A stretch of DNA of 64,000 nt from Volucribacter amazonae (GTDB taxonomy: Bacteria; Pseudomonadota; Gammaproteobacteria; Enterobacterales; Pasteurellaceae). The position numbers and the translations under genes were made by a program. Positions within the stretch are counted from its first letter, which is position 1. Each line of letters begins with the position of its first letter. This document shows, one piece after another, positions 18,188 through 25,920 of the stretch. The notes under the pieces are model-generated. The model ran no database searches. It had not been told where the DNA came from and saw only the letters and a program-made list of their open reading frames with translations. The DNA is taken from positions 1,923,501 through 1,987,500 of the forward strand of contig NZ_LWID01000001.1 in NCBI RefSeq assembly GCF_029783845.1, written 5' to 3'.

Positions 18188-19456
18188 ATGACAACAGAAA
18201 ATTCATCTCAAGAGCAAAATAAACAACCTCAAACACAAAAGTTAGAAAAGGTTGATAACAAAGATTTGCATTTACTTACGGATCTACATGCCGCAATGCA
18301 ACAAGAAAAACACACCAAAACCTTTGCCATTATTTGGTTAATTGGTGTCTTCCTGATTGTTTTTGTTATTTGGTCCTATTTCAGTAAATTAGAAGAAGTT
18401 ACCCGTGCGCAAGGTACGATTGTGCCAAGTAGTCACGAACAAGTGATTCAAAGTTTAGATCCGGGGATTTTAAGCGAAATGCTCGTGCGTGAAGGGGATC
18501 AGGTAGAAAAAGGGCAAATTTTGCTTAAACTTGACGATACCCGTTCTTCCGCTATTTTGCGTGAAACGCAAGCGAAAGTGGATAATCTTGAGGCAACGGT
18601 AATCCGTTTAAAAGCGGAAATCAACGGCGAAGAGCCTATTTTTCCTGATAATATTCCTGAAGAAATCCAACGTCGTGAAAAAGGGGTTTACCAAGCGAAA
18701 CGAGCGGCGCTGGCTGAAAGTTTAAAAAGTTTGCAAGAAAGTAAACGCCTATTAGATCGCGAAATTACCTTGACCAAACCTATCGTTGAACGAGGGGCTA
18801 TGTCGCAGGTTGAATTATTGCGTATGGAACGTTCTTCCGCAGATTTACAATTACAAATTAGTGAACGCCAACATAAATATATTACTGATGCCAACGCAGA
18901 ATTAGGGCGAACACAAGGCGAATTAGATCAAGCGAGAGAAAACCTTGCCATGCGTGCTGATCCCGTTGAACGCTCAATGATTCGTGCCCCACTAAAAGGG
19001 ATTGTCAAAAATATCAAAATCAACACCATTGGCGGCGTGATTTCTGCTGGACAAGATATTATGGAAATTACCCCTTTAGAGGATACATTATTAGTTGAGG
19101 CTTATATTAATCCCAAAGACGTGGCTTATATTATGCCCGGTATGAAAGCGGTAGTGAAATTAACCGCTTATGACTATGCCATTTATGGCGGTTTAGATGG
19201 CGAAGTAACCCTATTAAGCCCAGGCACATTACAGGATAAGAAAATGGGCAGTGAACTCAATCTTGATCCCAACTCCGCATTTTATCGTGTGTTAGTCCGC
19301 ACTGACGGTGCAGAACTGACCGATAAAAACGGCAAAACCTTGCCTGTTATCCCTGGAATGATCGCCACCGTAGATATTAAAACCGGCGAGAAAACCGTAT
19401 TCCAATACCTCACCAAGCCGATTACCCGAATGAAACAAGCATTGCAGGAAAGGTAA
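18188..19456 (+). CDS. HlyD-family membrane-fusion protein (LapC-like)
   Basis: A 422-residue periplasmic adaptor bridging the ABC exporter and the TolC-like channel. A short Gln/Glu-rich cytoplasmic tail is followed by one membrane anchor at about residues 40-60 (FAIIWLIGVFLIVFVIWSYF). Then come a lipoyl-like half (TRAQGTIVPS...GDQVEKGQILLKLDD), a coiled-coil hairpin (about 110-255) and the beta-barrel part with RAPLKGIVKNI and GMIATVDIKTGEKTVFQYLTKPI at the end. Length and order match HlyD/LapC proteins. It is the last gene of the three-gene unit, and a terminator follows. Confidence 0.92.
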   Translation: MTTENSSQEQNKQPQTQKLEKVDNKDLHLLTDLHAAMQQEKHTKTFAIIWLIGVFLIVFVIWSYFSKLEEVTRAQGTIVPSSHEQVIQSLDPGILSEMLVREGDQVEKGQILLKLDDTRSSAILRETQAKVDNLEATVIRLKAEINGEEPIFPDNIPEEIQRREKGVYQAKRAALAESLKSLQESKRLLDREITLTKPIVERGAMSQVELLRMERSSADLQLQISERQHKYITDANAELGRTQGELDQARENLAMRADPVERSMIRAPLKGIVKNIKINTIGGVISAGQDIMEITPLEDTLLVEAYINPKDVAYIMPGMKAVVKLTAYDYAIYGGLDGEVTLLSPGTLQDKKMGSELNLDPNSAFYRVLVRTDGAELTDKNGKTLPVIPGMIATVDIKTGEKTVFQYLTKPITRMKQALQER

Positions 19457-19520
19457 GTTTTTGATAAAAAACATAATTTCTTCTGTTTTTTAGACTAAGT
19501 GCGGTCTGTTTTGCAAAAAT

Positions 19521-19543
19521 TTCAGGCAGCGTTAGGCTGCCTG
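19521..19543. terminator. Bidirectional terminator between secretion operon and mazF
   Basis: TTCAGGCAGC and GCTGCCTGAA form a perfect 10-bp stem with a GTTAG loop, flanked by A/T-rich runs on both sides. It can serve both converging units. An extended uptake sequence (core 19497-19505, followed by an A/T tract) sits directly before it. Confidence 0.85.
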
Positions 19544-19559
19544 AAAATTAAGATGACCT

Positions 19560-19892
19560 TTAAAGCCCTAATAAAACGGCGATTTTTTCTTTAATGTCCT
19601 CTATTTCCGCTTGATTGGCTTTGCCTTTAAATTGGGCATTTCTGGCGCGCCAATCTAGGCTTTTTATTTGATCGCATAGGGCAACGTTGGGAATATTTCC
19701 TGCAATCCGCACTTCAAAAGGATAACCCTTAATCTTGGTGGTAAGCGGACAACAAAGCATTAAACCTATCTGATTGTAAGCCTTTGGACTTAACACGATC
19801 GCAGGGCGGTTGCCTGCTTGCTCGTGTCCCGTTTGAGGGTCAAAGTCTAACCATACAATATCGCCTACATCGGGAATATAGCGGCTTACCAT
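19560..19892 (-). CDS. mazF: MazF/PemK-type endoribonuclease toxin
   Basis: A 110-residue toxin of the MazF fold: VGDIVWLDFDPQTGHEQAGNRPAIVLSP at the N terminus (with the family's GxEQ.G.RPA core), then CCPLTTKIKGYPFEV and ALCDQIKSLDW. Proteins of this family cut mRNA at short sequence motifs unless bound by the antitoxin. Its start overlaps the end of the antitoxin gene by 7 bases, the usual antitoxin-first arrangement. Length is normal and no disruption is visible, so the pair appears intact. Confidence 0.92.
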   Translation of the reverse strand: MVSRYIPDVGDIVWLDFDPQTGHEQAGNRPAIVLSPKAYNQIGLMLCCPLTTKIKGYPFEVRIAGNIPNVALCDQIKSLDWRARNAQFKGKANQAEIEDIKEKIAVLLGL

Positions 19893-20140
19893 ATTTCTTT
19901 CCCAACAGGTTTGCCAAAATTCATTTCTTGATGCTGATTGTCTTCGGTGATTTGCGACAACAATTCATCAAGGGAATATTTGCGTTTTGTTTGGTTGGTT
20001 TTAACGGGTTCAATGACTAATCGTCCTTGCTCTTGACGAATATTAACCACAGAATTAGGCTGAATATCAAGGGCTTTCATCATTGCCGCTGGAAGACGAA
20101 TAGAGGCACTGTTACCCCATTTTTTAACGGTAATGTGCAT
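19886..20140 (-). CDS. mazE: MazE-like antitoxin (AbrB/SpoVT DNA-binding fold)
   Basis: An 84-residue antitoxin. The N-terminal swapped-hairpin DNA-binding domain is clear (ITVKKWGNSASIRLPAAMMKALDI...VNIRQEQGRLVIEPV), followed by a flexible acidic tail (DELLSQITEDNQHQEMNFG) that would wrap the toxin. AAGGAG precedes the ATG. The MazE-MazF complex normally represses its own promoter, which should lie in 20141-20300. The IS1016-like element sits 240 bp upstream. Confidence 0.92.
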   Translation of the reverse strand: MHITVKKWGNSASIRLPAAMMKALDIQPNSVVNIRQEQGRLVIEPVKTNQTKRKYSLDELLSQITEDNQHQEMNFGKPVGKEIW

Positions 20141-20381
20141 GGCTTTCTCCTTTGGGCTATCTTGAAAAATAAGATGATTTTACAATGTATCAACATAAAC
20201 GGCAAAAATTTTTTAGGTAGCGATTATAACAAGAATTTTTATCATTGATTGTTTATCGCTTAATTTTTGTACAGAATCTAACTAATACTATTCTTTTAAC
20301 TTGGTTTTCCTTTTATATGTTGATAGCGGATACAACAGGAATTGAAAAATGATAGTCGTTAAGAAATAGAGTATAGTTTAT

Positions 20382-21093
20382 GGGGCTCTATTAGATTAGC
20401 CCTAAATTTCACACCATTTTCGCAAGATTTTAAATTGCTGAGAAGGTGTCCCAAAGTTAAACCGAAACTCGCATTCTTTCAAGAATAAAGGAAAGGATTT
20501 TCGGTCAATGCCATTATATTTTCTTAATACTCGTTTGGCTTGATTCCAAAAATTTTCAATGCCATTGATGTGATTTTTCTTTACCGCAAAATGGCTTTGA
20601 TGATTAATCCGATAATGTTTAAACTCACTCACATCAAGAACATCATCACTGCAATAATAGTCCGTATATACAATGCTATCTGGCTGAATTTTTCGTTTAA
20701 TAACAGGAAGTCAAGTTTTCGTCTGTGTATTTTCAACTACAATGGTATAAACCTTACCTTGGTGTTTTAGCATACCGAAAACAGCGATTTTCCTGCCGCT
20801 CCACGCCCTCGTTTTCCTTTCCTAACACCACCAAAATAACTTTCATCAAGTTCAACTTCCCCTTCAAAAACTTCGTGAGCTTGCAGGGCAAGATGATAGC
20901 CAATCACTTGGCGAATTTTACGGTAAAAAAGTGCTGAAGAATTAGGATTTATTCCTAATAGATCACTCTCTGCTCTTGCCGTTACTTCAAGAACAAAAAA
21001 CTCAAGGAGTTTTAGCTGTATTTTTCTTTTTAATTTACAATGGGTTATCTTCATTTTTGCAGTCTATCATAACTGCTAATCTAATACAGCCCC
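20382..21093 (-). mobile_element. IS1016-like element (IS1595 family), defective
   Basis: A 712-bp insertion sequence. The left end GGGGCTCTATTAGATTAG is mirrored by the right end CTAATCTAATACAGCCCC (17 of 18 bases match). Both sides are flanked by the same 8 bases, TAGTTTAT (20374-20381 and 21094-21101), the target duplication length expected for this family. The intact ends and duplication suggest a fairly recent insertion, although the transposase is broken. It could still be moved in trans by an intact relative. Confidence 0.95.
20402..21054 (-). pseudogene. IS1595-family transposase, frameshifted
   Basis: The reading frame starts MKITHCKLKRKIQLKLLEFF (helix-turn-helix part) and runs through VELDESYFGGVRKGKRGRG, part of the ISXO2-type DDE domain. 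It then shifts near 20795, where four A stand where five would keep the frame. After the shift the sequence continues IAVFGMLKHQGKVYTIVVEN, meets an in-frame TGA near 20712, and resumes through TDYYCSDDVLDVSEFKHYRI and NGIENFWNQAKRVLRKYNGI to the normal end LRKWCEI. One single-base deletion and one nonsense change therefore inactivate it. Confidence 0.92.
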
Positions 21094-21146
21094 TAGTTTA
21101 TTATTTAAAAACCCACACTGAAATTTTTAAAAATGCTAAGACATAA

Positions 21147-21192
21147 AGTGCGGTTAATTTTGAAAAAATTTTGCCAAAACAGACCGCACTTT
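21147..21192. terminator. Inverted pair of DNA uptake sequences
   Basis: AAGTGCGGT (21147-21155) and ACCGCACTT (21184-21192) face each other with a 28-base A/T-rich centre. Such pairs can act as terminators and as uptake sites. Here it stands between the IS right end and the TPR gene, with no gene ending nearby on the same side, so a terminator role is uncertain. Confidence 0.5.
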
Positions 21193-21260
21193 ACGCTTAC
21201 TTCAAAGCCAAATATGGAGTATCATAGCCGTTTTAATTATTAACAACATAAAATAAAACG

Positions 21261-22562
21261 ATGATTTATAAACGCCCTATTCAGCCAGCACATAATAAAA
21301 AATTACAGAAAAAACTGGATATAATCTCCCAAAACTTTCGGCAATATTATGCTAACCAACAATTTTCCCTCGCTTTACAAGAAACATTAAAAGCCCATAA
21401 ACTTATTCCTGCCTCGGTTAAACCACTGAGCGATGCGGCAACGGTAGCAATCTATCTTAACCAATGGCAAGACAGCATTCGCTATGCCAATCGTGCTTTG
21501 CAACGTGATGCGAATTGTTTGAATGCTTATGATGCTCTCGCCCATAGCTATGGTGCTTTAAAGGATTGGGAAAAGGCAGGTCAAGCAGGGTTAAAAGCCC
21601 TACAACTGCGAGATCAACAATATGGTTCAGGTGAATTACCGTCCCTCCCTCACATTGATCTAGCCTTAGCCAAAAAGAAGAAAAAAGTGATTGCATTTTC
21701 CTTATTTGGTGGGCTTTCTCGCTATGCCGAACCTGCGGTATTAAATACCGAACTTTGTCCAATTTTATACCCTGATTGGGTGTGCCGTTTTTATGTGGAT
21801 CATTCTGTACCTACAACCTTGATTGATCGCTTACGCCGTAATGGAGCGGAAATTATATATGTATCAGAACAACAGCAACAATGGCAAGGCACATTATGGC
21901 GTTTCTTAGCCATTGATGATCCTGATGTGGGTTATATCATTTTTCGTGATGCCGATTCTGTGATTTCACAACGAGAGGCAGCAGCGGTTAATCAATGGCT
22001 AGCCAGTGATAAATTATTTCATACCATGCGTGATAGCGGTTCGCATACCGAATTGATTTTAGCAGGATTATGGGGCTGTGTAGCGAGCGCTGTGCCAAAA
22101 TTGGAACAAAAAATTAATGATTATATCGCCAGTCAAAAATCCTTATCACAACGCTTTGCTGATCAATATTTTTTGCGTGAACAAATTTGGCGTTATGCTA
22201 AACAAAGTTTATTTGCACACGATCGCCTATTTGGTTTCTATCAAGCTCAAGATTTTCCAAATAATGAAGGTTTTGACTATGATAATTACCATATTGGCTG
22301 TAATGAAGGCAATGCCGTTGCTCATTTAAATGTTGACTATGCCGATGGTACAGAAATTGAATGGACAATGTATTCTTGTATTTCGCCCTTGTTAAATCCT
22401 GATGGTAGCGTAAATCGTGAAGCACAAGAGCGAGAAATTTGCCGATATGTTGCCATTGTGCATAATCAAAAAATTGACATAGAAATTCCACGCCGTTATG
22501 CACGAGGTGTCGCAGAAAAACTGACAAGGTTTACGGTAAAACCTATAGATGATAAACGATAA
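21261..22562 (+). CDS. TPR protein with glycosyltransferase-like domain
   Basis: A 433-residue cytoplasmic protein. Residues 20-120 are helical with the TPR rhythm (ALQETLKAHKLIP, IYLNQWQDSIRYANRALQRDANCLNAYDALAHSYGAL). After a basic KKKKK linker comes VIAFSLFGGLSRYAEPAVLN, and VGYIIFRDADSV with D230-x-D232 resembles the metal-binding DXD of nucleotide-sugar glycosyltransferases; GIPHIGC-like NYHIGCNEG follows near 355. No signal peptide or membrane segment is present. It stands alone between the IS element and a 539-bp gap. A sugar transfer role on a surface glycan or glycoprotein is inferred; the substrate is unknown. Confidence 0.6.
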   Translation: MIYKRPIQPAHNKKLQKKLDIISQNFRQYYANQQFSLALQETLKAHKLIPASVKPLSDAATVAIYLNQWQDSIRYANRALQRDANCLNAYDALAHSYGALKDWEKAGQAGLKALQLRDQQYGSGELPSLPHIDLALAKKKKKVIAFSLFGGLSRYAEPAVLNTELCPILYPDWVCRFYVDHSVPTTLIDRLRRNGAEIIYVSEQQQQWQGTLWRFLAIDDPDVGYIIFRDADSVISQREAAAVNQWLASDKLFHTMRDSGSHTELILAGLWGCVASAVPKLEQKINDYIASQKSLSQRFADQYFLREQIWRYAKQSLFAHDRLFGFYQAQDFPNNEGFDYDNYHIGCNEGNAVAHLNVDYADGTEIEWTMYSCISPLLNPDGSVNREAQEREICRYVAIVHNQKIDIEIPRRYARGVAEKLTRFTVKPIDDKR

Positions 22563-23101
22563 ATTTTCTATAAATATTCAGGATTAAAAACTTCAGGTTT
22601 AGTGAAAATTTATTAATAACTTAAAGCTGTTTTAAATTTGTCTATTTCAAAAGATTTAAACATTCATGGATATTAATTGGGCGTGTTAGTGCTTATGGAT
22701 AGCTTAACTAAGAAGATCGTTTATCATTAAATTGTGATAAGAAAACACCAATGAATACTATTAACTTGAATTGAATAAGTTCAGAGAAAAGGCGATACTA
22801 TTTAATAGATTATATTTAATGATTGTTTAGGGTTATTAAAACTTATTCAATGCGCTTATACAGAAGAGTTATTCCGCCTCGTTGCTTATATTATTGGTAT
22901 TTGAAACATTAAGATTATAAACGAACGCTCAAATAAATATAATGAAAAGGGAGGCGTTTTCTTTATAAACATAAAGGATTAAGTCGAAGTTGTAAGGTTA
23001 TGTTTATAAAGGATTTCTTTGGGTAAAAAGAGTAGGTAAGATTATATAAAAATAATGCTCTTCACACTTTCCCATTAAACCAATTATTTTTAATGAGTAA
23101 A
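22563..23101. other. 539-bp region without a recognised gene
   Basis: AT-rich, with stops in every frame. A perfect 14-bp inverted repeat, CTTTATAAACATAA (22961-22974) and TTATGTTTATAAAG (22998-23011), encloses a 23-base loop. Short open stretches such as AYTEELFRLVAYIIG near 22850 hint at a decayed gene, but I cannot name it. No uptake sequence, repeat copy or tRNA is present. Confidence 0.4.
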
Positions 23102-23779
23102 TTATTTTAATCTTCGTCGCCTGCGATGATAAGTTAAGCTAGGCGAAACCCTTCTGGTTTTTATAGCACTATGATTAGGTTCTGGCAAATTATTACGCTT
23201 AATTCGGCGATAGTGGCTTAAAAAATAATGAAAACTACCGGCGAGTAGTATGCCTGTCAAAAAAACTAAAATAAATTCGCCATATAGCTGATGAAAAATT
23301 TGGTTAATTTTATGTTGTGTGGTTTGTCCATATTGATTATTAAAGGTAACACGTAAAAAACCAATAACCCCTTCAGGTGAGTAAATGGTTTCTACAATTT
23401 GCTGGCTATTTTGATTTTGTTGGTTTTCTTGATGAATTTGTTGTAGTACATTTATTTTTTTATGGGTTTGTGTCAGTAGTTCGCCATTGGCACTATAAAG
23501 TGAAGCATCTAAGACAAAGATTTGTTTAGCAAAATCTTCTAAATGTTCATTAAGTTGTTCATTTGTTGTATTCGGATTGGTTAATAACATGGCATAAAGA
23601 TTAGCTTGCTGGCGAACAAGTAAGTGGGAGAGGTGTGCCACTTGATTAACACTAGCGAGTTGAGAGCTAAGTTTAAATTGCTGAATACCGTAGAAAATAA
23701 TGCTCATAATGCTGGCACAAAAGAGTATTATGGTAAGTATTAAGCCAATTTTTATTAGTTTCTGTTTTGTAAAACTCAA
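23102..23779 (-). CDS. smp: Smp/YtjB-family membrane protein
   Basis: A 225-residue protein with two membrane segments, at about 8-30 (LIKIGLILTIILFCASIMSI) and 168-190 (FILVFLTGILLAGSFHYFL). Between them is a periplasmic sensor-like domain, and the Arg-rich C-terminal tail ends HRRRRRLK. This layout, and its position divergent from serB, match the E. coli ytjB(smp)-serB arrangement. Function is unknown in the family. The 71-bp gap to serB holds both start regions. Confidence 0.8.
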   Translation of the reverse strand: MSFTKQKLIKIGLILTIILFCASIMSIIFYGIQQFKLSSQLASVNQVAHLSHLLVRQQANLYAMLLTNPNTTNEQLNEHLEDFAKQIFVLDASLYSANGELLTQTHKKINVLQQIHQENQQNQNSQQIVETIYSPEGVIGFLRVTFNNQYGQTTQHKINQIFHQLYGEFILVFLTGILLAGSFHYFLSHYRRIKRNNLPEPNHSAIKTRRVSPSLTYHRRRRRLK

Positions 23780-23850
23780 GTTATTTGCCTCAAAATTTTA
23801 ATTTATGCTAGTATCATCATTGTTGTGTTATTGGTTTAATTAGGTATTTT

Positions 23851-24717
23851 ATGTCATATTTTATTGTTTATGCCTCTTATTCGTTAGCTGAGCGTTTTAC
23901 TCAATTTCAACAAAAGTGCGGTCAGAATTTTACTATTTTTGATCGCTGGACGATAGCAGAAAATGAAGTAATTTTATTACAACAGGCTTTGCAACCTGAG
24001 TGGGTTGAGCTTGCCCATCAGTTAGGCTTGGATATAGCTCCGATTGATTTTATCCCTCGTTTAAGTCAAGCGGGCTTGCTTGTTATGGATATGGATTCTA
24101 CTGCAATTCAGATCGAATGTATTGATGAAATTGCCAAATTGGCAGGCACAGGAGAACAAGTTGCCGAGATTACCGCTCAGGCGATGCGAGGGGAATTAGA
24201 TTTTGAGCAGAGTTTACGCCAACGTGTTGCCACTTTAGCTAATGCCCCAGTGGCTATTTTATCGCAGGTACAAAAGCATTTGCCATTAATGCCGGGGTTA
24301 GTGGAAAGTGTTAAATTGCTACAAAAAAATGGTTGGAAAATTGCGATTGCTTCAGGCGGTTTTACCTATTTTGCGGATTATTTAAAAGAAACGTTAGGAT
24401 TGGATTATGCGGTGTCTAATCAGTTAGAAATACAAGGGGGTAAGCTGACTGGCGAAGTGAAAGGCGAGGTGGTTACTGCACAATATAAAGCCGATACGCT
24501 TGTTCAATTAGCTAAGCAATATGAGCTTGATCTCGCTAATACGGTAGCCATTGGCGATGGGGCAAATGATTTGGCAATGATGGCGGTAGCAGGTTTGGGC
24601 GTTGCTTTACATGCTAAACCTAAGGTGCAACAACAAGCTAAAATTGTGATAAACTTTGCGGATTTTAGTGGTCTTTTATGTGTATTAAGTGCAAATGATA
24701 GAATAAGAGGAGAGTAA
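23851..24717 (+). CDS. serB: Phosphoserine phosphatase
   Basis: A 288-residue HAD-superfamily enzyme performing the last step of serine synthesis. The nucleophile motif MDMDSTAIQIECIDEIA carries D80 and D82, followed by the cap region (TAQAMRGELDFEQSLRQRV), IASGGFTYFADYL (motif II) and AIGDGANDLAMM (motif IV). The N-terminal 70 residues are a shortened version of the E. coli N-terminal domain. It is followed after 2 bases by yajQ and probably cotranscribed. An uptake sequence is inside the gene near 23914. Confidence 0.97.
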   Translation: MSYFIVYASYSLAERFTQFQQKCGQNFTIFDRWTIAENEVILLQQALQPEWVELAHQLGLDIAPIDFIPRLSQAGLLVMDMDSTAIQIECIDEIAKLAGTGEQVAEITAQAMRGELDFEQSLRQRVATLANAPVAILSQVQKHLPLMPGLVESVKLLQKNGWKIAIASGGFTYFADYLKETLGLDYAVSNQLEIQGGKLTGEVKGEVVTAQYKADTLVQLAKQYELDLANTVAIGDGANDLAMMAVAGLGVALHAKPKVQQQAKIVINFADFSGLLCVLSANDRIRGE

Positions 24718-24719
24718 TC

Positions 24720-25211
24720 ATGCCATCATTTGATATTGTTTCAGAAATTACCTTACACGAAGTGCGTAATGCAGTAGAAAATGCTAATCGTGATTTAGCT
24801 AATCGTTATGATTTCCGCAATGTGCCTGCCAGCATTGAATTAAATGAGAAAAATGAAAGTATTAAAGTTGCGACAGAATCTGATTTTCAGTTAGAACAAT
24901 TAATTGATATTTTGCGTAATGCTTGTATTAAACGTAATATTGAATCCACTTCTTTAGATATTCCTGCCGAATATGAACATAGCGGTAAAACTTATAGTAA
25001 AGAAATTAAGTTAAGACAGGGAATTGATAAGGAAATGGCAAAGAAAATAACCAAATTGATTAAAGATTCTAAACTTAAGGTTCAAACCCAAATTCAAGGA
25101 GAGCAAGTGAGGGTAACGGGTAAATCAAGAGATGATTTACAGGCGGTTATTCAATTAGTAAAAAATGCAGAATTGGGGCAACCTTTTCAATTTAATAATT
25201 TTCGTGATTAA
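24720..25211 (+). CDS. yajQ: YajQ-family nucleotide-binding protein
   Basis: A 163-residue protein of the UPF0234/DUF520 family, beginning MPSFDIVSEITLHEVRNAVENANRDLANRYDFR and ending ELGQPFQFNNFRD, both nearly invariant in the family. Its relatives bind nucleotides or RNA, and some bind cyclic di-GMP; the cellular role here cannot be inferred more closely. It starts 2 bases after serB, so the two are translationally linked. AGGAGAG precedes the ATG. Confidence 0.95.
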   Translation: MPSFDIVSEITLHEVRNAVENANRDLANRYDFRNVPASIELNEKNESIKVATESDFQLEQLIDILRNACIKRNIESTSLDIPAEYEHSGKTYSKEIKLRQGIDKEMAKKITKLIKDSKLKVQTQIQGEQVRVTGKSRDDLQAVIQLVKNAELGQPFQFNNFRD

Positions 25212-25240
25212 TCCTTTGTATTGTTAGGTAAGGAGGTGTT

Positions 25241-25429
25241 ATGTCAAATCCGTCAAAAACGAAAGGTTGGTTTAAACGTCTGCTTGCTAAATACGATCAT
25301 TTCCTTAAAACTTCAGGGTTAGATAAAAAGGGTGGCTGTGGTTGTATGCCGCCTGCTCGTTATGATCCGCCATTGTACACCAAAGAGGAAAAAATGGCGT
25401 TAAAGCAACAACAGGTTAATAAAGATTAA
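25241..25429 (+). CDS. Small basic protein, DUF5363-like
   Basis: A 62-residue protein (MSNPSKTKGWFKRLLAKYDHF..., then GGCGCMPP and a Lys/Gln-rich end). I believe this is the short Pasteurellaceae family DUF5363, but no function is known. The two close cysteines in GCGCMPP could bind metal. AAGGAGG stands six bases before the ATG, a strong ribosome site supporting a real gene. It follows yajQ by 29 bases in the same direction and is probably the third gene of that unit. Confidence 0.75.
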   Translation: MSNPSKTKGWFKRLLAKYDHFLKTSGLDKKGGCGCMPPARYDPPLYTKEEKMALKQQQVNKD

Positions 25430-25443
25430 ATAGCGAGTGAAAT

Positions 25444-25911
25444 TTACTTAAACCGATAAATCACTTGATTTGCCGATCCTCGCCAAGCAAGGCTGGGATC
25501 GGCTTGTTGTTGAATAAACTTGCCGTCAATAAGGACATCAATGTAGGGCAACATTTGGCGTTGATAATCGTCTAATTCGGCAAGGGTATAACCTGTCCAA
25601 CACCAAATATCTTTATCAGGACATTCTTTTTTTACACGTTGAACAAAAGGAAGTAAGGTTGCCACATTGCGAGGGTGTAGTGGATCGCCCCCTGATAGAC
25701 TTAACCCTTGCCGTTTTATGCGGGTATCTTGTAAATCCTGAATGATTTGTTGTTCCATTTGCCAATCAAAGGGAACACCTGCACTAAATGACCAACTTTT
25801 TTGGTTATAACAGCCTTTGCAGGCGTGAGTGCAACCTGCTACAAATAAGGTACAGCGTGTTCCCTCGCCATTCACAATATCAACGGGATAATATTGTAAG
25901 TAGTTCATCAT
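25444..25911 (-). CDS. nrdG: Anaerobic ribonucleotide reductase activating enzyme
   Basis: A 155-residue radical-SAM protein that installs the glycyl radical on NrdD. The iron-sulfur ligands are C27, C31 and C34 (CTHACKGC), followed by SGGDPLHPRN for SAM binding and WCWTGYTLAEL. Length equals that of the E. coli enzyme. It follows nrdD by nine bases on the same strand and must be translated from the same message. It is convergent with the yajQ unit, with only 14 bases between stops. Confidence 0.97.
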   Translation of the reverse strand: MMNYLQYYPVDIVNGEGTRCTLFVAGCTHACKGCYNQKSWSFSAGVPFDWQMEQQIIQDLQDTRIKRQGLSLSGGDPLHPRNVATLLPFVQRVKKECPDKDIWCWTGYTLAELDDYQRQMLPYIDVLIDGKFIQQQADPSLAWRGSANQVIYRFK

Positions 25912-25920
25912 ATATCAAGG

